Shown here: positions 1 to 11,713 of the stretch, piece by piece
Position numbering within the stretch: the stretch's first letter is position 1
How the letters are laid out: each line of letters starts with the position of its first letter
DNA from: Margaritifera margaritifera
Taxonomy: Eukaryota; Mollusca; Bivalvia; Unionida; Margaritiferidae
Assembly: GCA_029931535.1 (NCBI GenBank)
Contig: JAQPZY010001501.1
Span: forward strand, 1,372,501-1,436,500
Reading direction: 5' to 3'
DNA: 64,000 bases
Position numbers and translations under genes: made by a program
Notes under the pieces: model-generated
The model's input: the letters and a program-made list of their open reading frames with translations, nothing else
Database searches by the model: none
Told to the model about the DNA's origin: nothing

Positions 1-630
1 TACATATTTATATAGTATCAGAACAATATCTACAGATTTACCTACACCGCGAACATGATATGCGACGCAGGAAATGGTTTATATATACATCAAGTATATA
101 TGTATGTACCAATTAGACAGCATTGGATGTATTAATCGGAGTATCCGCGCGCTAATATTGCCGATGCAAAGTCTATGCACTTAGTAATGGTTAGAGGGTA
201 ATTCAAAACCTCCACTGTCGTCACGATCTCAATGGTCAAAAGGGACTTAAAGGTTGTGTGAACCCGCACTGGGGACACTAGTGACTGGGTGCAAAATTCT
301 TAGTGCTGGGGAAATGAACAGTAGCATAGAGGAGAGGTGTTCCTTGAATTGACGGGGAAGTTAAATAAATCAGCAGAGCCAAGCATCCGGTCATTAGACT
401 TGTGCTTTTCTCCACAAGCTATGCCAAAGTTGAAAGGTTAAAATATCAACGGTAATAATGCTTAAAGATCGATTTTTAGATTAATAAAAAAATGGTACCT
501 GAATATAAAGAATTTTTTCTAGTTAAGTAAATCAAACTGTAAACTTCAATACATGATATACAAATAGAAAAACAAGTAAGAAAAATAAAACAAACAAAAA
601 AACATCCAACTTTAATACGCTTTCCAACTA
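1..630. other. Leading stretch without recognisable gene
   Basis: AT-rich sequence with no frame that resembles a known family. A segment at about 200-430 is less AT-rich and holds a CACTAGTGACTGG string also seen at 31,066-31,080, so it may be a relic of a dispersed repeat. The 79-codon minus-strand frame at 476-715 is a hydrophobic, low-complexity reading of A-rich DNA and overlaps the start of the polymerase relic on the other strand, so it is not called as a gene. Confidence 0.4.
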
Positions 631-639
631 AAAAAGAAC

Positions 640-2508
640 TAAGACGTATGAAAAAGCAAAATATAAACAGAATCGTACTGAAAAGACATAGTGATTCATA
701 TAACAGAAATGTCAATGAATATATATTTTATGGCGGGAACAATCAAGATCTGTTTGAATTTTTAAATGATATTGAATCATACTTAAAGTAGGTCATTAGT
801 AGAGAAAAATCGACCATTTGGTTCTACAAAGTACAACTTGACCTTACGCCTAGACTTAGAAAAAGACCCACCCAGGAGGGGTAGCAAGTTTTAAGTATAG
901 AAATGTTTACTTCAGAACAAGGCCTCTAAATATATTAAACAGAGGCGAAATGGATAATGTCATTGAATACTTATTTGACAGGATTTAATACGTACCATTG
1001 CACATAAATATGTATCGACTGCTCAGAGGAAGCTCATACAGAGATTTGCCTAAATGGTTTCAAAATAAAAAGTTTGTATGAACGTAACCAAAAATAATAA
1101 AGGTGGTAGATATTTCTTTTATGCTGTGGAATATGTGTTAAATACACGAAGTGATAATGTTGATATAACCTCAAAATACAGTTCAGATGGATACACTCAT
1201 TGGTTTAATAGGTGTCTGTTCTGAATCTGAGGTGATTGTAACGTTCGAAAAAGAATTTGATATATCCGTAAGCGTGTTAGAAATATTGGAAAGCGGGATA
1301 CAGCAGATCTGTGCCAGAGGAAATGGACTACATCAAACCAGTTAGAATAACTGAAATAGAAAGACAAAGACATGCTGACGATCTAATTATATTTCAATGT
1401 GGTGGTTGTATCGACTATAAAGATTGAATATAGTAGGATTTTTAAATACAAGATTTTTCCAAATTGGCGTTATCAGATAAACAAACATGAAAAGAAAATA
1501 TACCTCTATAAAAGAATGTACTTTGTTTATTTTTAGTGCACCTGAAAAATTATCCGAATTAAAAAGGCTATGTTAAAAAGATTAAATCTCGATGGAAAAT
1601 GACAACAGCCAAATACATTTCATCACTCAACGGGAAATATAAGCCATTAGTTCACAGAGAAACAGATTGTATTCAAGGATTTTACGATGCGTTCGGTAAG
1701 AGTGAAAAACTAGTGCATGAAGAATTAAGACCAACATTTACATATCATATGTGTGAAAAAGAAATGTCTAATGGCAAAGTTCGCGATTGCGAAAGACACT
1801 CGCAATAGATGCGTGATCACGATCACTAGACCTGAAAATTTAGTTCTCTACCACATAATGTATGCAATTAGAACTATAAATATCCCAAATACATACCATT
1901 GTTCATTTATAACTTGTCTGGCGGTCGCTTATGCATCAATACACTTGAAACAATGATCAAGAAGAAGAAGTCAACATCATGCCGAACACGTATGGAAAAT
2001 ACATATCAGTTAACAGGTATTTTGTAGTTAGTATGTACAAGAAATAAGTGAAAGAAATAATAGTTGCAAGGATAATTGGGTTTGTAGATAGCTTTAGATT
2101 CATGGGAGAGTCAATAGAACAACGAGCAAAAAAGCTTTACGATAACAAATTTACAAAAACACTGAAACAGTTTATAAATATCGCGCAGGATGCAACGTGT
2201 ACGAGAGATACAATGACATCGGAAAAGTTGAGAAAAGACATTTACCCATATGAATACATGGACAGGCGTGAAAGAATTACCCCAACAGCTATACCATCAA
2301 GACAAAAGTTTAATTACAGTTTGAATGATTCAAGAATATCAATATAAGATTATCAGTATGTGCATGTAGTCATGAAACATTTTAACTTTCAAACACTTGG
2401 AGATCTTCATGAATATTTCGTAAAGAAAGAAATTTTGATGCCATTTGACATTTTCGATTAATTTAGGAATGCCTGTATAACCACACACACACATACATAG
2501 AGAGAGAG

Positions 2509-2568
<60 letters not shown>

Positions 2569-3925
2569 ATTTTAGTGATAGTGATATATAGTTATATATA
2601 GTTAGTATGTATATATAATGTGTTGAATTATAACTGTTCGCATACAATGAGATGTTATTGATGAATGATCAGGAGTGGAATAAGAGCTGGAATTAGCAGA
2701 ATATCACATCGATTTCCTGAAGGCAGTCATGAATAAAACTCAAGCATATATGGTAATATAAGAAATGATGGTGTGATCCGCATCGTGGAGCGCAGCGAAG
2801 GTAAGTAGAAAAGTTCCAGGTGATTAATTGTGTACCTAGATCCACACAACCACTATGAGTGGTACATGTCTGTAAACAACTTTAGATGAGTAACACATGG
2901 ACCAATTAAAGGAGTAGAAAATTATTTATTCGGAATACAAGATGACTATGATACTAGATGCATTTCAAAAGTGAATTTGGAGATCCCTTTAAACATAAAT
3001 TACCATTTGAAGAACTACCCGTTAGCTCCAGAGGAATTAATTCCAGATGAACATGATTTATCTCCCTTGCAAAAGAAGTTGATTAATTACAATTGTACGA
3101 AGAGAAATGTCATGTAATATAATACATAGAACTAAATACAAATTTCAGACGCATATCAACACATTATTTTGAGAAGGACTTTTTCAAATTGTTGAAAAAG
3201 GCTGTATTCGGTAAAAATATGAAAAATGTCACAAAGACAACAACGGTACCAATATGTACAAATAAAAATAAATTTCTCAAATATCAGAAAAATCCTTTAT
3301 TTGCAAGGAGAACAATTATTGACGAAAATGTAGTCGGTGAGAAAAACAAGAAACTGAACTTTAAAAACAATTTACGATTGATTTATTGCGTTATGGTTAA
3401 GGAAGTGGTTGATGTATGAATTATATTACAAGTTCAAAAAACAAATACGGTAATAGAATAAGACAACCCAAAACTAATAAAGTTCATTGTGTACTTATGT
3501 TGAGACAGAAAACTTTTACAGTGACATGAAGGATAACACTAGTGACTATCCAAAGGTCAACATGTTTGGTTTACCAGAAATATATAAGACAATTTCTGAA
3601 CGTTTTAAGGATGGGCTGTATGGTGTTCCAATTAGAGACCTTTATGTTTTAAGGTCGAAAGTTTATTCAAGTAAGTCGAACAAAGGCGAAAGGAAAGTTT
3701 GTTAAAGGAATTCAAAATATGGGATTAGAAAGATTTCAAATTCGAAATGTACAAAATGATTGCTTATTTATTCACAAAGAAAATTACCAAGGACTGAATA
3801 TACTCACATCATACAATCACGAGATGTTTAGCATAATAGGAATAAAACTGCATTGTCTATGTATGAAGACAAACATTTATTGATGGTCAATGTAAATACA
3901 TTACCTTACAGACATATTACTCTAT
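640..3925 (+). pseudogene. Polinton/adintovirus-type family-B DNA polymerase, copy 1, decayed
   Basis: Relic of the protein-primed DNA polymerase that replicates Polinton/Maverick elements. Landmarks appear in the family order but in changing frames. An N-terminal block has RLLRGSSYRDLPKWFQNKK near 1,015-1,071. HRETDCIQGFYDAF near 1,657 belongs to the exonuclease region. FVDSFRFMGES near 2,080 and DIYPYEYMD near 2,240 follow. Polymerase motif A is kept as YLDPHNHYEWYM at about 2,835-2,870, and a motif B-like KAVFGKNMKNV lies near 3,198. ETENFYSDMKDNTSDYPK near 3,505 and a C-terminal SYNHEMF near 3,810 complete the order. The expected motif C (YTDTD-like) just before 3,500 cannot be recognised. 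A (TA)n tract interrupts the thumb-side sequence at 2,511. Many stops and frameshifts show it is dead. Family assignment rests on motif order; a sister copy on the minus strand starts about 1.8 kb downstream. Confidence 0.88.
2511..2565. repeat. (TA)n microsatellite inside polymerase copy 1
   Basis: About 27 uninterrupted AT units, preceded by short (CA)n and (GA)n runs at 2,482-2,508. It sits between the FxTLGDLHEYF block and motif A of the polymerase relic, so it grew after the gene lost function. It produces the false minus-strand frame at 2,339-2,647. Confidence 0.97.
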
Positions 3926-4144
3926 AGCCAAACGGATACTCAAGTCTCATTAAGAGTGTCTTTCTTTTGGTCTGTTGCAAAGTATCTACAGTTATTAATT
4001 TCATTTCGTCTGGAATCGAATGGTTCTCTTCAAACTCAGTTTTCATTACCTTTTATCTTTAATGTAAAAAACAATCAAAAGACAATTATTCTTTCTCTCT
4101 GAAATCTTAGATCACAGAGTTGTACTTTTTATACATTTGAACAA

Positions 4145-4372
4145 TCACCCATACCACAGTTGCTTTAGTTCTTTTCTATCATCTAATATCCGGCAGTTAT
4201 GAATCAGAAACAAAGTATTTGTATCTTGATAAACATCAGCAAGTAACTTTAACCACTTGTATAGTTTATCCTCAGGAGCTCTCACTATCACCTTTATATT
4301 CTCGAGTAACCATCTTCTATTATAAGTCTTGTTGAACAGAACAGTTTGACAGATAATAAATGATGTAATCAA
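4145..4372 (-). CDS. Unrecognised 75-codon frame between the two polymerase relics
   Basis: Open minus-strand frame of 75 codons starting MITSFIICQTVLFNK and ending in LKQLWYG. Its composition looks like protein (charged, with Trp and Cys, no low complexity) and it lies between two facing polymerase copies. It may be a remnant of an accessory gene of the minus-strand element. No domain was recognised. The sequence on both sides has stops in all frames, so a longer gene would have to be broken. Confidence 0.3.
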   Translation of the reverse strand: MITSFIICQTVLFNKTYNRRWLLENIKVIVRAPEDKLYKWLKLLADVYQDTNTLFLIHNCRILDDRKELKQLWYG

Positions 4373-4379
4373 AACGTTT

Positions 4380-5690
4380 ATCTACTCAGTCTCTATCATA
4401 TTTAGAGCAAGCATACTCTTTTCACAACGGTAGTATGGAGTTGTGTTTTTCTGGATCATAGTTAAATTTGAAACCGTTCAATCCGGTTAAATCCGGATAG
4501 ACCCACAAAGGTTGTTACAATAAATTTTAAAGGAAAGAAAACTCACACGTGTTTTGTTTTAGAACATAATGAAAAAGTCCAGTTTTAATTACTCAAATTT
4601 TTTACAATCGTATTTGATGTAGGGAGATCCAGTAACCACATTTGGGAAAACAGTAGAAGACAAGTGTAAAACAATCTTATGAAAATAAAAATGTAATGCA
4701 ATGTTTGAGGAGAGGAGAACAATAAAGTGTGAAGGAATTAAAGAACTTTCTATTAAATCGTTTGTTCCGATATTTTTTAAATTCAGACAGCACAAAAATG
4801 TATCTTGCAGAAGACAAAATAATGAACCGATATAAACCTGTTAACAATGTATTAATTTTGTATTTTTTTTAAGCATCTTGATATATTTCAACATTCTTCT
4901 TTTTCTGAATAGAAAATCCTTTGTTTTTGCAAAATAAAAAAAAAAAATAATAATTGAATGGAAGTAAATTTGTATTTTGGGTGAAGTAATCATATATGCA
5001 TTTAAATGATGATTTGTTTTCTCTGTAATGATATCCAAAATGCAATGCGTTGCAAAACCCACCTTAGGTGTTGTCCTTCCGGGACATCTCACCTTCGACG
5101 ATGAAGTTGTTCCCACGGAACACATTGCTTTCGGCATGGCAACACTCTCTCAGAGGGTATGCTTTGCAAATCTTGATTGATTTTATTTTCTACAGATTCT
5201 ACGCCATTTACTTAATAGCTTTTACTATTAACTTTTTCTATTAACAATTAAATTCTTTTTCTGTTTCACTTTCGGCATGTTCAAATTTTCAACAATTGGA
5301 TTTTGTAAAGTGTTGCATGATATATTCTAAACTCTAGTTAATGATACCTCGTTTATCTGTGACAAAGCGCATTAACTTCGCATGAACTTTCGCAGTATGG
5401 TCGTGCAAACCTTCTTGTTTTTTAATTGATTCGTAATTAAGTCTTTCATCGTAATCGGTTATAACCTTGTTACTCTGGTTTGTCCAGAAGGGAAAACGTC
5501 GATATAGTCTGCATTTGGGAAAACGTTATCTCTGCTAATTTCTTACAGATATTAAAGTCCTCCACCTTTAAGATCTTCAGGATCTGCTTCTAGAAAACGT
5601 CAAATCTGTCGAGGAGTAGTATTTAGATATTCTGTAATACAGGTAATCACTTTTAACATATTTATTTGCTTTTTCTCCTTTTAATGCTTG
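4380..5690. other. No confident gene; AT-rich spacer
   Basis: The minus-strand frames at 4,589-4,795 and 4,841-5,137 are low in protein-like signal. A higher-GC patch at about 5,050-5,150 interrupts the AT-rich sequence and may be part of an unidentified insertion. No known family seen. Confidence 0.35.
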
Positions 5691-5699
5691 ACATTTTCT

Positions 5700-6154
5700 T
5701 TTGACACTGTCAAGTCTTTCGGTGGCTATTTTTTTAACTTGTCAGTTGTTTGAATATATCAGCGGAGATTCTATGATACAATCCTTCATGATTTTGTAAT
5801 ACGTTGTTCTCGACACATTTGCTTTTTGAGAAGCCTTTTTAATATTTTTTTTTTCTTTCCTCACTTCATTTGTCTGTACCGTTTATCTTATCTGAAAATA
5901 ATCCATCTCACTTCCAAGGGCTAAAAGTTCCTTCCTCAATAATAGTACTGCTTACTTCGTCCTTGCAACTTACCTATCACCTGTTTCTTATTCCAAGGTA
6001 GACTGAACATGCTGTCTTTTGGATAGTCTGATGTATAGAATGTATAGAAGTAATCTTAATAGATTACCCTTCATATTATCGCTTTGATGTACATAACAAG
6101 CAAATATGTATCCGTCTACATCAATTTTATGCTATGTTATGGTTAGACTTTCAA

Positions 6155-6236
<82 letters not shown>

Positions 6237-7300
6237 GGTGTGTATACACTGTTACACGTAACAATCTTAATACCCGAGTTTTTCCCTAGCTTCTTTATTT
6301 GATTTAAAATTCTGGACAACTCTAACTTTTATTTTCATGGTTTTAACAAATACATCATTATTTATCAGCTTGAAAAGTTCTTTTTCGAACTCGTTTTTGC
6401 CCCTTGTATCGGACTGGTTTCAAAGAGATATTTTATCAACTATTTTACTTCTACAACTTTCTTTTCCCTCCTGCTACTAACTGGCTTTGAGGTTCTAACG
6501 TCTCTTCGTGAGGTCGTACCATATTTTCAGAGGTTAACGGATATTCCTTGAAATATACGTGCAACGTTTTCGGTATCTCTAAATCAACGTCGAAGGTAAA
6601 GTCGTTACTCTTATACTCTGAATCGTTGGCCAACTTTTGACCTTTAATTCAACCTTTTTTTTAAATTTAAAAAAAAAAATTATTTCTTCTTTACTTAGTC
6701 CATTTGTATTGCAAGTACTCCAACATAGCCCAATGATAAAGATTAATGGCATCGAGATACTCGACAAATGAATACTCGTTACTCGGATCATACTTATCCT
6801 CCAAAACATGTGTTCTTGGCCTTTGCATATCTTAAGCAACTCTTACTAATGCCTCCTCTAATACCCTTCTTACGTATCAAGTACATATCTCTGTATTGTA
6901 TCATCTCTCTAGTACCTGTCTCTTGTTAAACTTTTGTACTGATTTGAATAATCATATCATTAACTTTCATCGGTTTATCTCCTTTGATGTAGCTACTCAT
7001 TAACTTCTGTATAAAAATTGAACTCTCTCGGAACGACCCTATAGTAAAATCTTCCTTTCACGTCTCATCTGTACACGACCGTTTTTCTCTCTGCTGGTCT
7101 TCACAGGTGTAGACAATACACCTTCAGCACAAAGGAAGCCCTCAAATTTCTGAGTCTTCTACCTCTTCTAGTGATCAGTTATATTATCCATTCTCTAATT
7201 TGTTCTAAAACATGTATACACCCGTTCCACTTCTTTGTAAAGGTATTCTATAATATCTGATTTTCCCGTTAGACATCGCTAATCACTTCTGCGTTGTCTT
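5700..7300 (-). pseudogene. Polinton/adintovirus-type family-B DNA polymerase, copy 2, decayed
   Basis: Minus-strand relic of the same polymerase family as copy 1, reading right to left. KGIRGGIS and RYAKAKN near 6,810-6,880 are followed by motif A, EYLDAINLYHWAM, near 6,727-6,765, with the catalytic Asp present. DVDLEIPKTLHVYFKEYPL lies at about 6,540-6,600, a motif B-like ELFKLINNDVFVKTM near 6,340-6,385, and TSDYPKDSMFSLPWNKK near 5,985-6,035. Motif C is not recognisable. A (TA)n tract at 6,158-6,234 splits motif B from the SDYPK block. Frames change repeatedly and stops are common. The C-terminal end faces the C-terminal end of copy 1. The two copies differ too much to be a recent inverted duplication, so two insertions are more likely. 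Confidence 0.86.
6158..6234. repeat. (TA)n microsatellite inside polymerase copy 2
   Basis: About 38 AT dinucleotides in a run. It interrupts the polymerase relic at a different point from the tract in copy 1, so the two tracts arose independently. Confidence 0.97.
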
Positions 7301-7576
7301 TTAATAATCCTTTTTCTGTTTATGTTTTCTTCATCGCTAGTGATAAGTTGTTTTGAGTATTTCATCAAACTCTTTAATCTACTGACGAGTATGATGTTGT
7401 CGTAGCAGCCAATGTTAATTAATTTGACACTGATACGAATAAATTTGTTAAACTTCCTCCTCGTAATTTTCAATGTTTTTTTTGTCCTTACTGACTATTT
7501 CATAATGATCCTTGTCTATTTCTACTAAGTCATGTCCTCGGTCATCCTTCAAAACTGTTATTATAAACACCCTCAT
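7279..7576 (-). pseudogene. Minus-strand frame next to polymerase copy 2
   Basis: Two adjoining frames joined by one shift. The upstream part (7,576 to about 7,455) is acidic and holds VLKDDRGHDLVEIDKDHYEI followed by KNIENYEEEV. The downstream part (from 7,473) is basic and ends KRIIKRQRRSD. It lies directly upstream of polymerase copy 2 on the same strand and is either its N-terminal extension or a separate element gene. No domain recognised. Confidence 0.4.
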
Positions 7577-8201
7577 GTATCGTATTTACACCACGCTTGA
7601 ATAATGATATCGGTAATGTCCTTCCAAAATATCTCGTTGATGATTTGTCACCTTCGGATAAAACAGATCTACTCCATTCAGCTTTTGAAATATTACGTAT
7701 TGCATCTCATGAATCCGTCATTTCTTTTTTCGAATTCGTCTGCAAATATTTGACAATAACACATCTTGCAAGTCATTTTCAGATTTTGGACAATGGATTT
7801 TCATGTAAAGAATTAGCTTTGTATTCGCGACCATTTTGACTGACTGATATTCATATTGTCCAAAATTATTCAAATAAAAGTTCTTTCTAACTCAAGTTAG
7901 CAGCATTCTGTTAGAGACATTAGTGATTCCAGTTAGTTATATTTAGTGACACTTTTGAAACATTTAATAACATTCAGTAAGTGAGATTTAGTACAGTTAG
8001 TGACATTTATTTACAAATACGTATTATTCTCGTCTTAGTTACCTAGTTCTTCCCCTACCTGAACATCTCATTCGTATGCCTAAGCATTGGCTTTACCGCG
8101 ATCGCTCGACAAAGAATATTTGGAATCTGGCAAAACATTTAAAAAAACAAACACCCTAACGATATAGATGAATTTAGTGCACTCAAAGCAATAAGCAAAC
8201 C

Positions 8202-8357
8202 ATGGTTGTCACCGGTGACAAGATCTACTGTTGTCCTTCTAAGAGATATCAATTACACAAGCAGATGGAAAACCACAAGGACTGGATAAGAAACATAAAG
8301 CAAATTGATATAAACAATATTGTTGAAGAAAGTCTTGCAAATATGTCCGAAAAATGA
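8202..8357 (+). CDS. Small unrecognised frame, 51 codons
   Basis: ATG at 8,202 in the context AAACCATGG runs to TGA at 8,355. The product begins MVVTGDKIYCCPSKRYQLHK and continues with an amphipathic Lys/Glu/Ile-rich segment (QIDINNIVEES). It sits between two minus-strand Polinton-type frames and could be part of that element. Just upstream, another open run at 8,075-8,158 encodes PKHWLYRDRS, possibly the same broken gene. Function unknown. Confidence 0.3.
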   Translation: MVVTGDKIYCCPSKRYQLHKQMENHKDWIRNIKQIDINNIVEESLANMSEK

Positions 8358-8639
8358 CAACACAGACTTAGAGGATTTCACTAAAAATTCACCGTTGATG
8401 TCATTTCCCTTTTTGTTTCACTTGCCAGCCTATACATATTTTGAAGAACAAAACATATTACTGTCAAAAGATATTTGTATCATTCGTTGCATTTTCATAT
8501 GCTTGGATGTCTACTATGTCGAACTGCCACTAGTCATCCACTGTATTGACATAAACCTATTTGTAGGGAAATCTTTTTCTTGTTTACTTTTGTAATGTGT
8601 AAGTAGATAATTCAGTTAATCATTCTTCCAATTCAGTGT

Positions 8640-9395
8640 GTTTTATTTTCTTTTTACACCGTTTAATGTGTTCCCAGAGCTGATTGCTGTTTCTGTATGC
8701 AACTAGACTTTCAGAATCGTAGTAAAGATGTCTTAAATACTAAACTTTGTCGGTCATTTGAAACGGTTAAAAACAAGAGAACATTGTATGTCTGATAAAT
8801 TGTGCTTAGGTGACATCGACGCATCAAACCAACCATTAAAAATATGTACTTTGATATTCAACAATTGCAACGTTTCTTCAATCCCTTTAAACGTATACAT
8901 TGTTTCAGATTTATATAAAAGTTTGCCATTCCTACGGTTGACTCGGCTACAGCTACGTCATGAAATGAATCAGCATGTGCTGTCTTAAACTAAACTAAAC
9001 TTTGTTTGCCATAAGCTATGTTTTGTGTTTGTCGAATATTTGTAGATTAACTTTGTAGAGTTTATAAGATTGTCATATTGCAGTGTAAATTTATCTAAAT
9101 ACGCATTTGTTTATTTATAAAGATCAAATACATAATTTATCTCGTTATTGGTACTGAGCTATTTTAACCGTTTTGTTACAAGAGCTGATGCTGCTTATTT
9201 CAATATTATCGTTATTAAATGTAATATGAGAATCTGCATCTTTCTGAAACATTGCAGGATATCCTTTTTCATGTTTCAAGTCAGGAAATCAATATTTTTA
9301 TTCTCTTGGGTGTTCTTTTGTTACACAATTAACTTTGACCACATTTTCATCCAATGCAAACTATCTCATCCCCCCCCACACACACACACATAGAC
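8640..9395 (-). pseudogene. Conserved Polinton-associated frame of unknown function, copy 1
   Basis: Minus-strand frame, broken, with a clear homologue at 45,490-46,160. Shared features include a FRKMQILILHLI/SKTMQIYRLYLMI-type segment near 9,230-9,260 and the string SETMYTFKGIEETLQLLN near 8,860-8,915. Here SLVFNRFK follows. Nucleotide similarity between the two loci continues through the whole block, including CATTGCAGG at 9,252-9,260 and the end of the block near 8,650. In the other locus an integrase follows immediately. Here the similarity stops near 8,640, so the integrase has been lost or replaced. No domain recognised. Confidence 0.6.
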
Positions 9396-9432
9396 ACACA
9401 CACACACACACACACAGAGACACACATACACC
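9377..9432. repeat. (CA)n microsatellite
   Basis: Imperfect CA run after a short C tract, with TAGA and GAGA interruptions. Confidence 0.95.
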
Positions 9433-9582
9433 ACTTTTTCTCCTTATAGAATGGGCTGTGTATACCCGTCCATGGATCTGGATGGAGGTTTTCTAACATG
9501 TAAAGGATTCCACTATTGCTATCGTACCGTATTATCTACTTCATTTTCTTCATTCTTATATCTATTTCTATTTGGACTTGAT

Positions 9583-9789
9583 TAGCCGCGCAGGCTTAGT
9601 GTGATTAGCGTCCTGAATTCGTGACCAGAAGGGTGCGTGTTCGAATCTAGCGCAGACCAGGCCATATCGATCTCTTTGATGTATTTCTGGGTCAGACACT
9701 TTATTCCAAATGACTGGGCACGATTTAACTTTTCATGTGTTGATGTGCTGTCAAACAATAATCAATCAATCAATCAATCAATCAATCAT
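9583..9789 (+). mobile_element. tRNA-derived SINE with (AATC)n tail
   Basis: A tRNA-like head at 9,583-9,660 contains a box A-like TTAGTGTGATTAGCG from 9,596 and a box B match GTGTTCGAATC at 9,637-9,647. A non-tRNA body with CTGGGTCAGACACTTTA follows, then a tail of AATC repeats at about 9,758-9,788. This is the usual build of a polymerase III-transcribed SINE. The body resembles that of the relic at 36,187-36,340. The open frame across it (9,637-9,954) is not coding. Confidence 0.72.
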
Positions 9790-9832
9790 GTACGTTTTCC
9801 CTTAGTTTATCACCTTCTTCTTTTTATAGTCA

Positions 9833-9898
9833 ACATCATCATCATCGTCGTCGTCGTCGTCATCATCATCGTCAGCATTATCATCATCATCATCAATT
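9833..9898. repeat. (ATC/GTC)n trinucleotide repeat
   Basis: Alternating blocks of CATCAT and CGTCGT units. It gives a run of Ile and Val in one frame, which explains the hydrophobic tail of the false frame there. Confidence 0.93.
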
Positions 9899-10079
9899 AT
9901 TTATTTCTTCCTCGAAAAACCATGATACACAAGTGGGATAATTATTATGTGTGAGTGATGTTTGAATTTATTTTATTCATTTGTCCTCTATCTGCAGTGT
10001 TTACTAAGTCGTGGACATGGCTGTCTGTGATGAAATTTTCCTGCTTTTCCCATTCTCAATATATGAATTGTTAACGCAT

Positions 10080-10560
10080 TTTCTTCTACACAGTTAAGCA
10101 TAGAAAATACCCCTTCTTACTCTATGACTAGCTTTCGTAATGTCGATTTAATCTTTGCTTTTTTGTGCAAACTGAGCCGAATAACAGTTCTTTGAATTTT
10201 TTCCTTATAATTTCTGAACAAAAGTCATTTGCATCGAAAGAAATCGGAAGCACATAACTATTATTATCTGTCAATATTTTCGATATTACTTCCGTTTTTA
10301 ATGCCAACTACTGTTTCTTCGCTTTCTAAAAAGATTTCTCTAGACAAATAGCTGTCTAAGACATCACGCAAATAGCGACCATTTTAGATTTTGACCGTTA
10401 CATTTTAGATTGTTTAAAAGACCTTGACAACTGTAACCGCTTTTGATTTTCATTTTAACGCCTTGTTGCTGGTTTATTACAAAATCACGTATGCTTTGTT
10501 GAGATATTTTGATTCTTTCCTAAACTCTCTGATGACTACTGTAATACTTGCCATTATTGG
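10080..10560 (-). pseudogene. Broken minus-strand frame, probably Polinton-associated
   Basis: Two overlapping frames on the minus strand look protein-like. One, near 10,350, reads YLRDVLDSYLSREIFLESEE. The next, near 10,190-10,310, reads KILTDNNSYVLPISFDANDF and continues with EIIRKKFKELLFG. The strand, position and decay match the run of minus-strand element genes from 5.7 to 9.4 kb, so this is taken as the distal part of the same element. The family was not identified. Confidence 0.45.
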
Positions 10561-10769
10561 TACATAGTCTGAGAATTGTATGTTTTGATATGGATTTGAT
10601 TTCTTTTAAACATGCACGTGGGCACTATGGAAAAGATCAGGCTTTTCGTAACACGGATGGCTATTCAGATAATATTGACATTATGATTCTTGAGGATGAT
10701 AATATAATAGTATTTCTCTTTCTTGTGACATTTGGACTTGGCATTTTATCTCTACTATGCTAATTCGTG

Positions 10770-11350
10770 ACAGCTGACTAAGTCTTGAGCGCGTGTGGTA
10801 ATATATCTACCTTTATTTTACATCGATGCATCTCTGTAGAGCAAATCATTATCTAGATGTTACACATTTCAATGTTATTTGCCGATTTTCCCATCGTATA
10901 ACTACTAGTATTGGGAAACTGATTCAAATAGAAAACCAAGGTAGTTCATCATTTCATATAATGTAACTTATGCGGATGAAAATGAATTACTAAATAAATA
11001 AGTCAGTCGGTCAGTAAGTATGTAAATAAGTAAGTAAATTAATAAATACATTGATTTTAGGACTATTGAAATAAAAATAAATATTAATTCCCGACATCTT
11101 TAGGATGTTAAACGGTTTTTTAAGTAATAGACTAAAGGTCACCTCTGAAAGAGGAAACGTTTCGACTCGTGTGATGTTTGTAGAGATCGTTTGGAAATGT
11201 AAAACGTCCTCTCAAAGACAATAATTCTCGATTATATAACATCATAAGCAGGAGAAGTCATTATTAGGGAGAAAACACTCCACATACATGCAAGCCAGAT
11301 CTCTTCTCTTTGTCTTAAAAAAGAGTTTGTTCTTTCTATTTCTCTATCTG
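10770..11350. other. AT-rich stretch without gene
   Basis: Contains short AAGTAAGTAAAT-type tetranucleotide drift at 11,000-11,050 and nothing recognisable as coding. Confidence 0.4.
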
Positions 11351-11360
11351 ATTTTTTTTC

Positions 11361-11690
11361 TTTCTTTTTAAGCACCTACGTCTCCCTATTCATATATTGT
11401 TAAAAAATGTATATCTATCGAAATAAGTTGAGAGATCTTATATTTATAGTCAACAGCATCAGCAGCAGAAGAAGAAAAAGACGAAGAAAAGTCACTGAGA
11501 GTCAATATTTTCTGTTGTAAGAGTGTCGTTTTGTTCTTCAATCTTATTGTTTTTCTTTCTTTTAAACTCCTAAGTATCCCTCTTGATGTCTTGTTAAAAA
11601 TTTATATCTATCAAAATATCAGGTGTCATATTTATAGTCTTCTGCAGCAGCAGCATTAGAAGAAGAAGAAGAAGAAGAAGAAGAAGAAGA
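11361..11690 (+). repeat. Diverged direct duplication, about 130 bp units
   Basis: The segment from about 11,361 to 11,490 is echoed from about 11,551 to 11,690. Both carry a TTCTTTCTTTTTAAGC-like start, CTCCCT/ATCCCT, a TTGTTAAAAA-TATATCTATC core, TATTTATAGTC and a CAGCAGCAG-to-GAAGAA tail. The spacing is roughly 190 bp. The second copy ends in an expanded (GAA)n. Confidence 0.7.
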
Positions 11691-11713
11691 AGAAGAAAAA
11701 AGAAGAAGAAGAA
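11659..11713. repeat. (GAA)n trinucleotide repeat
   Basis: AGA/GAA run of about 17 units with one A-rich interruption. It is an expansion of the short purine tail that the upstream duplicate carries at 11,468-11,490. Confidence 0.95.
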
